Assembly (NCBI GenBank): GCA_002687175.1 | Contig: NYZP01000002.1 | Coordinates: forward strand, 3,668-67,667 | Reading direction: 5' to 3' | From: Parcubacteria group bacterium | Lineage (GTDB): Bacteria > Patescibacteria > ABY1 > Buchananbacterales > UBA6539 | Length of the DNA stretch: 64,000 bases | Shown: piece after piece, positions 50,003-58,095 of the stretch | Layout: every line of letters starts with the position of its first letter | Position numbering within the stretch: the first letter of the stretch is position 1 | Notes under the pieces: model-generated | The model's database searches: none | Seen by the model: only the letters and a program-made list of their open reading frames with translations | Told to the model about the DNA's origin: nothing | Program-made: the position numbers and the translations under genes

Positions 50003-51529
50003 ATGCAAACAATTTATTGGCTTATAGCGCTATCCTTAGGAATAATTAGTGGGATAGCTTTTGGTTATCAATTAAGAAAAATTTGGGCGGTAAAACGTCG
50101 TGATACCATTGAAACCAAAGTTGAATCTTTACTTAATGAAGCCAAAGCAAGACAAAAAGAAATTTTGTTACAAGCTAACGACAAGGCTTTGGCAATTTTA
50201 GATGAGTCTAAACAAGAAGGTAAAGAAAAGCAGCAAGAGTTAGTAAGATCACAACAGCGATTAGAAAAACGTGAAGGTCTTTTTGACCAACGTATCTTAG
50301 AATTAGAAAATAAAAAGCAAGAATTAGTAGAAAAGGCAGAAAAAGTAGAAGCAGTGAAAGGTGAAATTGTTAAAATTAAAGAAGAGCAGATGGCTAAATT
50401 AGAAAAGGTTGCTAAGTTAACTAAAGAAGAGGCTAAAAATATTCTTCTAGAAAATACTGAAAAGGATATTAAGGACGATTTAGTAGGAAGAATTAAAAAA
50501 CTTAACGATCAGTCATCTCTAGAGCTGGATCGTAAGGCTAGAGAATTAATGTCTTTGGCAATTCAGCGTTGCGCCGTGTCCCACGCGGCGGAAAGTACGA
50601 CTACTACTATTGATTTACCCTCAGATGAAATGAAGGGTCGAGTCATTGGTCGTGAAGGACGAAATATTAGAACGATTGAACGTTTAACCGGGGTGGAAAT
50701 TATTGTTGATGACACCCCTAACGCTATCACCGTTTCCGGGTTCTCCCCTATTAGACGGCATGTGGCCAAAAAAGCCTTGGATAAACTAGTGTTAGACGGC
50801 AGAATTCATCCAGCTAAAATTGAAGATGCTATCGATGAAGCTAAAAAAGAATTGGCTAATGAAATTCAAGAAGCCGGCGAAAATGCTGTGTATGAATTAG
50901 GCATAACTGGTTTAGATCCTAAATTGGTTCAAATTATTGGTCGGTTAAAATATCGAACAAGTTATGGACAGAATATTTTACAGCATTCAATTGAAATTGC
51001 TCACCTAAGCACTCTCTTGGCAAAAGATTTGGGGGCTGATGTTACTATCGCCAGAAAGGGTGGATTGATGCATGATATTGGTAAAGCAGTTGACCATGAA
51101 GTTCAAGGGGGACATCCGGAAATTGGGTATGATATCTTAAAGAAATTTGGCGTACAGGAAGAAGTGGCTTACATTGCCAGAGGTCACCACGAGGATAATC
51201 CAAAAACCATTGAAGCTGTTATCGTAAAAGTTGCGGACGCCATTTCTGGTGCTAGACCAGGTGCCCGTAAAGATACTTACGAGCAGTATTTACAACGTCT
51301 AGAAGACCTAGAAAAAGTGGCTAACAGTTTTGACGGTGTTGAAAAAACTTATGCCATTCAAGCTGGCCGAGAAATTAGAATCTTTGTTGTGCCAAGTGAA
51401 GTTGATGATTTAGGAGCTCATAAATTGGCTAAAGAAGTGGTTAAAAAAATAGAAGCTGAATTAAAGTATCCAGGTGAAATTAAAGCAACAGTAATCCGTG
51501 AAACTAGGATTATTGAATACGCTCGGTAG
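50003..51529 (+). CDS. rny: Ribonuclease Y
   Basis: Membrane-bound endoribonuclease that starts mRNA decay. 508 residues in the standard order: N-terminal membrane helix (IYWLIALSLGIISGIAFGYQL), long coiled coil (about 30-180), KH domain (GRVIGREGRNIRTIERLTGVEIIVDD) and HD domain with HSIEIAHLSTLLA, GGLMHDIGKAVDHE and the GHHEDNP loop. The order rny-ymdB is conserved elsewhere; here cassette C separates the two. Confidence 0.97.
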   Translation: MQTIYWLIALSLGIISGIAFGYQLRKIWAVKRRDTIETKVESLLNEAKARQKEILLQANDKALAILDESKQEGKEKQQELVRSQQRLEKREGLFDQRILELENKKQELVEKAEKVEAVKGEIVKIKEEQMAKLEKVAKLTKEEAKNILLENTEKDIKDDLVGRIKKLNDQSSLELDRKARELMSLAIQRCAVSHAAESTTTTIDLPSDEMKGRVIGREGRNIRTIERLTGVEIIVDDTPNAITVSGFSPIRRHVAKKALDKLVLDGRIHPAKIEDAIDEAKKELANEIQEAGENAVYELGITGLDPKLVQIIGRLKYRTSYGQNILQHSIEIAHLSTLLAKDLGADVTIARKGGLMHDIGKAVDHEVQGGHPEIGYDILKKFGVQEEVAYIARGHHEDNPKTIEAVIVKVADAISGARPGARKDTYEQYLQRLEDLEKVANSFDGVEKTYAIQAGREIRIFVVPSEVDDLGAHKLAKEVVKKIEAELKYPGEIKATVIRETRIIEYAR

Positions 51530-51572
51530 CTAGGTGTTTAGGTTCTTAGGTTTTTAGGGATTACTGCGTAAT

Positions 51573-51613
51573 CAACATAGCGTTTTTATTCATAATAACA
51601 ATGAAACGCTATG
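51573..51613 (+). promoter_or_regulatory. Shared start-codon hairpin leader, copy C
   Basis: CAACATAGCGTTT (51573-51585) and AAACGCTATG (51604-51613) pair over ten bases; the last ATG is the start codon of the cargo gene. Confidence 0.65.
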
Positions 51614-51988
51614 ACAAAACTATTTTCTTATAAGGACTTAATTTATTGGCAACGATCAATGGATTTAGTAGTAGCTATTTATCAGTTAGCCAGCCATTTT
51701 CCTAAAACTGAAATTTATGGATTAGCATCTCAGATGAAACGATCATCAATTTCTATTCCCTCTAACGTTGCCGAAGGTAGAAGGAGAAGTAGCCGAAAAG
51801 AGTACCGTCATTTTTTAAATATTGCTTATGCTTCTGGAGCAGAATTAGAGACCCAAATTGAGATAGTAAAAAGATTACCCTTTGGAAAAACTTTAAATTT
51901 TAAAATAGCTGATAGTTTGTTAGAAGAAGTAATGAAAATGTTAAATAAAACTTTTTCGACACTTGGCTCTAACAACCTAACAACCTAA
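51611..51988 (+). CDS. Four-helix-bundle protein (23S rRNA intervening-sequence family)
   Basis: 125 residues: FSYKDLIYWQRSMDLVVAIYQLASHFPKTEIYGLASQMKRSSISIPSNVAEGRRRSSRKEYRHFLNIAYASGAELETQIEIVKRL is a full match to the S23/IVS four-helix-bundle family pattern (L..W..A..L...IY, YGL..Q.RR...S...NIAEG). Family members form pentamers, are often encoded in 23S rRNA insertions and have no known activity. Here the gene is in an intergenic cassette. The last residues (SNNLTT) are encoded by the boundary repeat. Confidence 0.92.
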   Translation: MTKLFSYKDLIYWQRSMDLVVAIYQLASHFPKTEIYGLASQMKRSSISIPSNVAEGRRRSSRKEYRHFLNIAYASGAELETQIEIVKRLPFGKTLNFKIADSLLEEVMKMLNKTFSTLGSNNLTT

Positions 51989-51999
51989 CAACCTAGACC

Positions 52000-52794
52000 A
52001 TGAAAATATTGTTTTTTGGTGACATCATCGGCAAGCTTGGTCGTAAAGCTTTCGTCAAGATACTCCCAGAACTTAAACAGGAGTATCAGCCAGATTTAGT
52101 TATTGCTAATGTAGAAAATTTAGCCCATGGCGCTGGTGTAACAGCCAAAACGCTCAGTGAAATAGTTGAAGCCGGGGCAGATTTTTATACTTCAGGCAAC
52201 CATATTTTCTCTAAGCCTGAAGCGGAGAGCCTGCTTAATGATCCAGCTTCAAATTTGATTAGGCCGGCTAACTATTTTGCTGATAAACCAGGAAAAGGAT
52301 TCAAGGTTATCGAGGTTGGATCAAGATCACTTTTAGTGATTAATTTAATTGGTCAGGTTTTCATGAAAGATGAGGTTGATTCACCATTTGAAAAAATTGA
52401 TGAGATTTTATCCGAAGTTGATCATAAAAATTTAGCTGGTATTATCGTTGATTTTCACGCTGAAGCTACCTCGGAAAAAAATGCTTTTGGTCATTATGTT
52501 GATGGTCGGGTTAGTGCAGTTTTAGGAACACATACCCACATACCCACAGCTGATCAAAAAATATTGTCCAAAGGTACGGCCTACGTTACTGATATTGGTA
52601 TGGTTGGTGAGTACGATTCAGTCATTGGAGATAAGAAGGAACCAATTATCGCCAGTTTTTTAGCTGGTGAAAAACCAAAGATTGAAGTTGCTGAAAGTGG
52701 TGAAGCCATAGTCTCGGCCATACTTTTGGAGATTGATCCTGATACCAAAAAGGCAACAGGGATTAGTCGCGTAGACAGAAAAATTAAAGTATAG
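52000..52794 (+). CDS. YmdB-family metallophosphoesterase
   Basis: 264 residues, TIGR00282 type: MKILFFGDIIGKLGRKAF, IANVENLAHGAGVT (Asn and Glu ligands), FYTSGNHIFSK, IIVDFHAEATSEKNAFGHYVDGRVSAVLGTHTHIPTAD. A dinuclear metal phosphodiesterase; the B. subtilis protein hydrolyses cyclic nucleotides and affects biofilm and mRNA. Usually follows rny directly; cassette C intervenes. Confidence 0.93.
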   Translation: MKILFFGDIIGKLGRKAFVKILPELKQEYQPDLVIANVENLAHGAGVTAKTLSEIVEAGADFYTSGNHIFSKPEAESLLNDPASNLIRPANYFADKPGKGFKVIEVGSRSLLVINLIGQVFMKDEVDSPFEKIDEILSEVDHKNLAGIIVDFHAEATSEKNAFGHYVDGRVSAVLGTHTHIPTADQKILSKGTAYVTDIGMVGEYDSVIGDKKEPIIASFLAGEKPKIEVAESGEAIVSAILLEIDPDTKKATGISRVDRKIKV

Positions 52795-52867
52795 TATCAT
52801 AAGGTAGTAATATATTTATCAACATTTATAAATTATTAATTGAAACAAAAGAAAGGAGATAACAACA

Positions 52868-53248
52868 ATGAACAAAGCCGAGTTAATAGATGTTATTAGT
52901 GAAAAAGTAGGTATTTCTAAAAAAGAAACTGAGGACGTGTTAGATACTCTAACTAACACTATTATAAAAAAATTACAGGATGGCGAGGAAGTAACACTAA
53001 CTGGTTTTGGAGCCTTTTCCGCTCGAACTCGTAAAGGTAGGGTGGGAGTTAATCCACGCAACCCTTCTGAAAAAATAGATATTCCTTCGGTGGTTGTACC
53101 TAAGTTTAAAGCTGGTAAAAATTTGAAAGAGGCTTTAAAGGGTGGTAGCTCAAATAGTAATGAGCCTGAATCAACACCTGAACCAGTAGAAAATTCTGCT
53201 CAAGAATCAGAGTCGACTACTGAAGAAGATTCTAATACTGCAGAATAG
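52868..53248 (+). CDS. HU-family DNA-binding protein with acidic tail
   Basis: 126 residues. HU core 1-92: MNKAELIDVISEKVGISKKE, VTLTGFGAFSARTRKGRVGVNPRNPSEKIDIPS, FKAGKNLKEAL. The conserved Pro of the DNA-inserting arm (VNPRNP) is present. The last 34 residues are an acidic Ser/Glu/Pro tail absent from ordinary HU. Strong SD (AAAGGAG) and a terminator after the gene (53282-53304). Confidence 0.95.
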   Translation: MNKAELIDVISEKVGISKKETEDVLDTLTNTIIKKLQDGEEVTLTGFGAFSARTRKGRVGVNPRNPSEKIDIPSVVVPKFKAGKNLKEALKGGSSNSNEPESTPEPVENSAQESESTTEEDSNTAE

Positions 53249-53281
53249 AATAATAAGCAAACTTTTAAAACAAAAAATCTC

Positions 53282-53304
53282 TACCCTCGTAGGGGTTTTT
53301 TATT
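53282..53304 (+). terminator. HU gene terminator
   Basis: TACCCTCGTAGGGG stem-loop with TTTTTTA tail. Confidence 0.65.
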
Positions 53305-53317
53305 TTAAGTTAAATGA

Positions 53318-53346
53318 TTGACAAAATTAGGTCAATGTAGTAAAAT
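53318..53346 (+). promoter_or_regulatory. Promoter of the adaptor lipoprotein gene
   Basis: TTGACA (53318-53323), 17 bases, TAAAAT (53341-53346), 26 bases before the ATG. Confidence 0.75.
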
Positions 53347-53372
53347 GCTCTAATCTGAATAATGAATATTTT

Positions 53373-54173
53373 ATGATAAATGACAATAAATTAATTAAAA
53401 CTCTTAAGTTAAGCATATTTTTAATGCTTGCTCTTCTAGTGGTTACCGGCTGCGGTCGTGGTAATGGTGATGAAATAGAGGAGGTAGCCAAGAAGCAAGT
53501 AAAAATTCAAACAATCCAAAAGCAAAATCAAGTCACTACTGATTTAACTGTTTCTGGTACTATAATTCCCAAAGAATACACTTTGATCAGAAGTTTAACG
53601 CCGGGCACTGTTGAATATGTTGTGCCAGTTGGTTCACCTGTTTCAGTTGGAGAATCTTTATTCAGAATTCGTGATGAAAATATCGAAAATAATTATTTCA
53701 ATTCATTACAAAATTTTAGACAAACTGAGATTTTAGCAAATCAAAGAGTTAATCAAGCAGAGTTAGCATTAAGTAGTACTCAAGCTAGATTTGACTTAGC
53801 TCAAAGAAATTTAGAAACAGCAGTTTTACAAAGTGAACAGAATCTTATCAATGCTCAAGATTCTGCTGTCATTGAGTATAATTCTACTTATAACACTTTG
53901 AATCAGTTCTTTATTTTTGTCAGTGCTGGTGAATTAACTAATGATGAATTTGTTTATCGTAATGTTGGAACCTCTCAACTAGAACTTAGAGGGAACACCG
54001 AACTTGCCTATCTGTCAGCAGTAAAGTCATTTTTAAAATTATCAAATTTGGTTAATTTTACTAATATAGACCAATCACTTAATGATATCACCCAAGTTCA
54101 GCATAAGGCTCCCCTTACGACCGTTTGCTCCCGCTCGAGGCGGGCAAGATTGGCTTTTGGTTATTCTATTTAA
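53373..54173 (+). CDS. HlyD/MFP-type adaptor lipoprotein, probably truncated by a palindromic element
   Basis: 266 residues. A lipobox (LLVVTGCGRG) follows the membrane signal, then the half-lipoyl motif TDLTVSGTIIPKEYTLIRSLTPGTVEYVVPVGSPVSVGESLFRI, and an alpha hairpin rich in QA.LAL...A.FDLAQRNLETA. Periplasmic adaptors then need a second lipoyl half and a beta barrel; here the frame ends in unrelated residues (TTVCSRSRRARLAFGYSI) encoded by a GC-rich palindrome. No cognate ABC permease is adjacent. Probably a broken gene. Confidence 0.75.
   Translation: MINDNKLIKTLKLSIFLMLALLVVTGCGRGNGDEIEEVAKKQVKIQTIQKQNQVTTDLTVSGTIIPKEYTLIRSLTPGTVEYVVPVGSPVSVGESLFRIRDENIENNYFNSLQNFRQTEILANQRVNQAELALSSTQARFDLAQRNLETAVLQSEQNLINAQDSAVIEYNSTYNTLNQFFIFVSAGELTNDEFVYRNVGTSQLELRGNTELAYLSAVKSFLKLSNLVNFTNIDQSLNDITQVQHKAPLTTVCSRSRRARLAFGYSI
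54117..54155. repeat. Palindromic element at the broken end of the adaptor gene
   Basis: CCCGC-TCGAG-GCGGG with flanking GACCGTTTGCT, GC-rich in AT-rich surroundings. It encodes the aberrant C-terminus of the adaptor. Confidence 0.5.
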
Positions 54174-55149
54174 TTAAATAAGGTTCACCAAAACAAGGAA
54201 TCTTGTAATTATCATAGTCCCAGACCTTGACTGCCTTGCATTTTAAATAAGAGTCAATAATATTATTGACTAGGTTTGGTGTTGCTCCAGGAAAAGAATG
54301 AACCTCATCCTGAAAAATATTCTCTTGAAGAGTAGGTGAACCATGTAATACAACAACCGCGGCGTGTGAATTTTCAACTTTATTGTTTCTTATAATAGAT
54401 TTTCCTCCAACATCAAAACCTTCATGGCCACAGTCTTGGGCTAAATTATTTTCAAATAAACCATTAGAGCCATCGATACTAAAACAGCCCCACATAGCGT
54501 GTCTAATTACACTATCTCTAATAATCATTCCTTTATCAGGTGAAGGAATGGACACTCCGTTACGAGAGTATTCTACTACTACATTTTCTAGAACCGAAGC
54601 CTTACCAACCAAGTTAATCCCTCCCCAATCTGCATAATGAGGTTCTTTACTATCAGAAGTAAAAATTATTGGTTGTTCTTTTGTGCCTTTAGCAATTAAG
54701 GAACCAACTACAAAAATACTTGAATGGGAGTCTGCGTATTCTTTTAGTCTAGTAGGGTCGTCATCATTAAAGCCATCAGCCTTAATTTCGATATCAAAAC
54801 TTGAAGGCAAACTGTCTTGACCAGCAGCAAATGTTATAATAGTTCCTGGCTCAATCGTGAGAGTTGAAAGAATTATAACATCGCCTGTTATATAGACATC
54901 TCTTGACCAAGTTTGTTTGCCAGTAAAAGTTCCCTTAACATTGGATAAATCTTTTGCCTCTTTTTGGATAGATTTTTTTTCAATTTCCGAAAGAGTATTC
55001 CCAGTAAATTTTGCAACTTGGTTTTGATAAATTTTACTATAAATACCAGTATATACTTTTTTTGTTATAAATATAGCTACAATAATAAATATAACAATAA
55101 ATATAACAACAAAAATTATTATGAAAGGATTTTTCTTCTTTTTTTTCAT
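54166..55149 (-). CDS. Membrane-anchored right-handed beta-helix protein
   Basis: 327 residues: a basic N-terminus and one membrane helix (PFIIIFVVIFIVIFIIVAIFI), then a parallel beta helix of NosD/DUF1565 type: SIFVVGSLIAKGTKEQPIIFTS, GGINLVGKASVLENVVVEYSRNGV, GMIIRDSVIRH, NGLFENNLAQDCGHEG, KSIIRNNKVENSHAAVVV. Probably surface-located and binding a carbohydrate; no catalytic triad is evident. Converges on the truncated adaptor gene, overlapping it by 8 bases. Confidence 0.85.
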   Translation of the reverse strand: MKKKKKNPFIIIFVVIFIVIFIIVAIFITKKVYTGIYSKIYQNQVAKFTGNTLSEIEKKSIQKEAKDLSNVKGTFTGKQTWSRDVYITGDVIILSTLTIEPGTIITFAAGQDSLPSSFDIEIKADGFNDDDPTRLKEYADSHSSIFVVGSLIAKGTKEQPIIFTSDSKEPHYADWGGINLVGKASVLENVVVEYSRNGVSIPSPDKGMIIRDSVIRHAMWGCFSIDGSNGLFENNLAQDCGHEGFDVGGKSIIRNNKVENSHAAVVVLHGSPTLQENIFQDEVHSFPGATPNLVNNIIDSYLKCKAVKVWDYDNYKIPCFGEPYLIK

Positions 55150-55198
55150 ACATTCATTTTACCAAAAAACCACCTCTAATACGAGGCGATTTTAAAAG

Positions 55199-55271
55199 TG
55201 GGCGCAGAGGGACTCGAACCCCCGACCATCTCCTTAAGAGGGAGTTGCTCTACCAACTGAGCTATGCACCC
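55199..55271 (-). tRNA. tRNA-Lys (CUU), CCA not encoded
   Basis: GGGTGCA/TGCGCCC acceptor, GCTC/GAGC D stem, anticodon loop CTCTTAA (CUU), T arm GGGGGTTCGAGTCCCTC, discriminator A followed by CTT. The first anticodon-stem pair is A-A. Confidence 0.93.
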
Positions 55272-55292
55272 CAGTAAATTATAAATGTTAAA

Positions 55293-55368
55293 TGGTGCGC
55301 CCGGCAGGAGTCGAACCTGCAACCCCTTGGTCCGAAGCCAAGTGCTCTATCCATTGAGCTACGGACGC
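55293..55368 (-). tRNA. tRNA-Arg (UCG), CCA encoded
   Basis: GCGTCCG/CGGGCGC acceptor, anticodon loop CTTCGGA (UCG), T arm GCAGGTTCGACTCCTGC, ACCA. Its anticodon reads CGA, the codon proposed as the T-box specifier at 48305, and its ACCA end fits the TGGT of that T-box. Confidence 0.96.
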
Positions 55369-55427
55369 ATGTAATCTATTGTAAATTTTAGTGCTCCCCA
55401 CCCCACACTAAAGTGTGGTTCGGACAG

Positions 55428-55480
55428 GTATCCTTTGAGCCCTGCCCGACTTGCTTTGCAAGGCGGGTACGGACGCATAT
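55428..55480 (-). pseudogene. tRNA-Arg 5' fragment split by a palindromic element
   Basis: TATCCTTTGAGC ... TACGGACGCAT matches TATCCATTGAGCTACGGACG of the intact tRNA-Arg, except that about 27 bases (CCTGCCCGACTTGC-TTT-GCAAGGCGGG) are inserted between GAGC and TACGG. The inserted bases form a hairpin. A small CCACACTTTAGTGTGG-like hairpin lies beside it (55400-55417). Confidence 0.7.
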
Positions 55481-55553
55481 AATAACTTCCCTAAGATAAC
55501 ATAAATGTAAAAAAAAATCAATCCTACGCCTATAAGATTGATTTTTTCATTTA

Positions 55554-56594
55554 TCAGTTGATCAGTTCTGGATTAGTCATGTGGGACTGAGCAGTTTCTT
55601 TATTAATCGTACCCTCGTTAAACATATTGATTAAATTTTGATCCATGGTAATCATCCCCTCTTCGGCACTGGTTTGAATGACAGTTTTAATCTGGGCAAT
55701 TTTATTTTCCCGAACCAAGTTAGAAATAGCTGGAATATTAAGCATCACTTCCCTGGTAGCAATTCGTCCGCCTTTGGCTTTAGGAATTAACTGCTGGGAA
55801 ATAACAGCATTTAAGGTCATTGAAACCTGGAGTCTAATTTGTTGTTGTTGATGGGAAGGAAAAATATCTATAATACGGTCAATGGTTTGAGCGGCATTAT
55901 GAGTGTGCAAGGTGGCTAAAACTAAATGACCAGTTTCCGCCAAAGTAATGGTGGCAGCGATTGTTTCCAAATTTCTCATCTCACCAACCATAATGACGTT
56001 GGGATCTTGACGTAGAACATGGATCAGAGCGCTTTGAAAGGTGATCATGTCCGTGTGTAACTGTCGCTGTTTAATAATACTTTTATTTGGTTTAAACAAA
56101 AATTCAATTGGATCTTCCAGGGTCATAATATGGGCGGAACGGTTGGCATTAATGAAATTAACCATTGCCGCTAAAGTGGTTGATTTACCACAACCAGTTG
56201 GACCAGTGACCAAAATCAAGCCCTGCTTCATTTCTAACAGTTTATAAGCAATCTCTGGCATTAAAATATCTTCCATCGTTGGAATATTTGAAGAAATAAC
56301 ACGAGCCACTAAACCGAGATGATCTTTTTCCCAATGGAGATTAACCCTAAACCGATGCCCTGATTTTATTTCATAGGAAAGGTCTAACTCTTTTTCTTTT
56401 AAATATATTTCTTTTTGTTTATCAGTAAGAATTGGATAAATTAATTCTTCAGCAATTTTTTGGGTAATACTACCCTGACCTTTGATTGGTCCTAGCTTTC
56501 CGTCAATTCTTAAAGTAGGAGACATACCAACGATCAGATGAAGGTCAGAAGCCTTGTTGTCCACGGCAATTTTAAATAAATCGCCTAATTTCAT
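55554..56594 (-). CDS. pilT: Type IV pilus retraction ATPase PilT
   Basis: 346 residues, hexameric ATPase that retracts pili for twitching or DNA uptake. N-terminal ASDLHLIVGMSPTLRIDG, Walker A GPTGCGKSTTLAAM, Asp box MTLEDPIEFLF, Walker B VGEMRNLETIAATITLAETGHLVLATLHTHNAAQTIDRIIDIFP and the PilT AIRxxxNE-like C-terminal region. Other pilus genes are absent here. Confidence 0.94.
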   Translation of the reverse strand: MKLGDLFKIAVDNKASDLHLIVGMSPTLRIDGKLGPIKGQGSITQKIAEELIYPILTDKQKEIYLKEKELDLSYEIKSGHRFRVNLHWEKDHLGLVARVISSNIPTMEDILMPEIAYKLLEMKQGLILVTGPTGCGKSTTLAAMVNFINANRSAHIMTLEDPIEFLFKPNKSIIKQRQLHTDMITFQSALIHVLRQDPNVIMVGEMRNLETIAATITLAETGHLVLATLHTHNAAQTIDRIIDIFPSHQQQQIRLQVSMTLNAVISQQLIPKAKGGRIATREVMLNIPAISNLVRENKIAQIKTVIQTSAEEGMITMDQNLINMFNEGTINKETAQSHMTNPELIN

Positions 56595-56616
56595 AGGATT
56601 AAATATTTAAAATAAA

Positions 56617-57309
56617 TTAATTCCATTTTTTATTTTCTAAGGCTTTGCTAGCCGCATTAACTTGAGCCTCTTGTTTGCTAGAGCCGGTACTGGTTCCGAT
56701 CAATTCTTTTTCTAAGTATACACCGACTTGAAATTTTTTGTCATGATCGGGGCCACTCTCTTTTAATACTTTGTAACTTGGAGTAATACCTAATTTTTCC
56801 TGGGAGATCTCTTGAAATTTACTTTTGGGATCAAGGTACAATTCATTTGATAAGATGTGGGGTAGCTCCGGAATTAGATTTTCGTTAATAAATTTACTAG
56901 CTTGTTTGTAACCGCCATCAAGATGAATAGCACCAATTAAAGCTTCATAAGTATTTGCTAAAATATAATTTCTAGCCTTACCATTGGTATCCTTAGCTTC
57001 CCCCTTACTTAAATACAAATAATCCTCCAAATTAATTTTTCTGGCTAGTTTAGCCAACATTTGACTGTTTACAATACTGGCACGCCAGTTAGTAAGTTCA
57101 CCTTCAGGATTAGGATAGTTTGAATAAAGATGCTCGGTGGTAACAAGTTCCAGAACAGCATCACCTAAAAATTCTAGCCGTTCATTATGACCTAACTTAA
57201 AACCAGAGTTTTCGTTAATATAGGAACGATGGACAAAGGCTTGTTTAAGTAGATCTTTATTTTTAAAATTAACTTTTAGCTTTTTTTCAAGTTTAGAAAA
57301 ATCCTTCAT
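56617..57309 (-). CDS. rnc: Ribonuclease III
   Basis: Double-strand RNA endonuclease that processes rRNA and mRNA. 230 residues from ATG 57309; the upstream extension runs into a repeat. Signature NERLEFLGDAVLELV, with the second catalytic Glu in TYEALIGAIHLDGG, and a C-terminal dsRBD (PKSKFQEISQEKLGITPSYKV ... GSSKQEAQVNAASKALE). Confidence 0.96.
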   Translation of the reverse strand: MKDFSKLEKKLKVNFKNKDLLKQAFVHRSYINENSGFKLGHNERLEFLGDAVLELVTTEHLYSNYPNPEGELTNWRASIVNSQMLAKLARKINLEDYLYLSKGEAKDTNGKARNYILANTYEALIGAIHLDGGYKQASKFINENLIPELPHILSNELYLDPKSKFQEISQEKLGITPSYKVLKESGPDHDKKFQVGVYLEKELIGTSTGSSKQEAQVNAASKALENKKWN

Positions 57310-57316
57310 GGTAGAG

Positions 57317-57382
57317 ATTATAGCTGGTAGCTCGTAGCTTGTAAGTTTTATCCTTACCAGCAACCAGCTTCAAGCTAGGTTA
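57317..57382. repeat. Heptamer hairpin repeat between rnc and nusB
   Basis: TTATAGCTGGTAGCTCGTAG, CTTGTAAG, a short loop, then CTTACCAGCAACCAGCTTCAAGCTAGGTTA. Imperfect inverted repeat whose left arm holds TAGCTTG-like heptamers similar to the array before sufS. Confidence 0.75.
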
Positions 57383-57396
57383 TGTTAGTTAGAGTT

Positions 57397-57846
57397 TTAC
57401 TTTTGAGTTTTATTCTGACTTGGTTCAGCGTCTTTGGTAATATCTTTATAGATAGTTCCTAAGACACCGTTAACAAATTTTCCTGATGACTCACCACCAA
57501 AGGTTTTGGCCAGCTCAATCGCTTCATTGATGGCTACTTTTTCTGGTATCTCATCATCATATTTCATTTCTTGAATGCCAATTCGTAAGACGTTTCGATC
57601 AACCATAGTAATTTGTTCAATTGGCCACTCTGGAGCAAACTTGGTAATCAAGTCGTCAATTTCTTCCTTATTTTTTATGACACCTTTAACTAAGTTTTCA
57701 ATAAATCCTTTATCGTCAAACTGTGGAGCAAATTCGTTTAAGTTACGTTGAATTGAAAAATCTAATTTGCTTGCATCTTTTTCGTTAAAATCCCATTGAT
57801 AAAGTGTTTGCAAAGCGATGGTCCTGGCTAAATGGCGATTTGACAT
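57397..57846 (-). CDS. nusB: Transcription antitermination factor NusB
   Basis: 149 residues: RHLARTIALQTLYQWDF, FAPEWPIEQITMVDRNVLRIGIQEM, PEKVAINEAIELAKTFGGESSGKFVNGVLGTI. All-helical RNA-binding partner of NusE in rRNA antitermination. Confidence 0.96.
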   Translation of the reverse strand: MSNRHLARTIALQTLYQWDFNEKDASKLDFSIQRNLNEFAPQFDDKGFIENLVKGVIKNKEEIDDLITKFAPEWPIEQITMVDRNVLRIGIQEMKYDDEIPEKVAINEAIELAKTFGGESSGKFVNGVLGTIYKDITKDAEPSQNKTQK

Positions 57847-57851
57847 AAAAA

Positions 57852-58052
57852 TTATTTACCCTCTTTCTTCTTTTTAATTTTAGGTTTTATAATTTCTTTG
57901 CCTTTGTAACTACCGCAAAATGAACAGACCTGGTGTGGCAAAGTTGCTTTTCCACATTTGGCACACTTAATTAGCTTGACTTTAGTTAAGGATTGATGTG
58001 AACGTCCTCTTTTAGTTTTAGCACTACTTTTTCGTTTTTTGGAAACGGACAT
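57852..58052 (-). CDS. rpmF: 50S ribosomal protein L32
   Basis: 66 residues. Basic N-terminus (MSVSKKRKSSAKTKRGRSHQSL) and a complete zinc ribbon CAKCGKATLPHQVCSFCGSYKGKEI. Five bases before nusB on the same strand. Confidence 0.96.
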   Translation of the reverse strand: MSVSKKRKSSAKTKRGRSHQSLTKVKLIKCAKCGKATLPHQVCSFCGSYKGKEIIKPKIKKKKEGK

Positions 58053-58095
58053 ATTAGTTACATTGTACGTTAAATTTTTAGTTAAATCAATTGAA

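Larger units (their letters stand above)
51530..51996 (+). mobile_element. Cassette C: four-helix-bundle unit bounded by heptamer inverted repeats
   Basis: Left arm 51530-51559 (CTAGGTGTTTAGGTTCTTAG...) and right arm 51967-51996 (...AACAACCTAACAACCTAG) are imperfect 30-bp inverted repeats built on TTAGGTT-type heptamers. The left starts one base after the rny stop; the right contains the cargo stop codon and ends three bases before ymdB. The shared leader (51573-51613) lies inside. It splits the conserved rny-ymdB pair. Confidence 0.65.
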
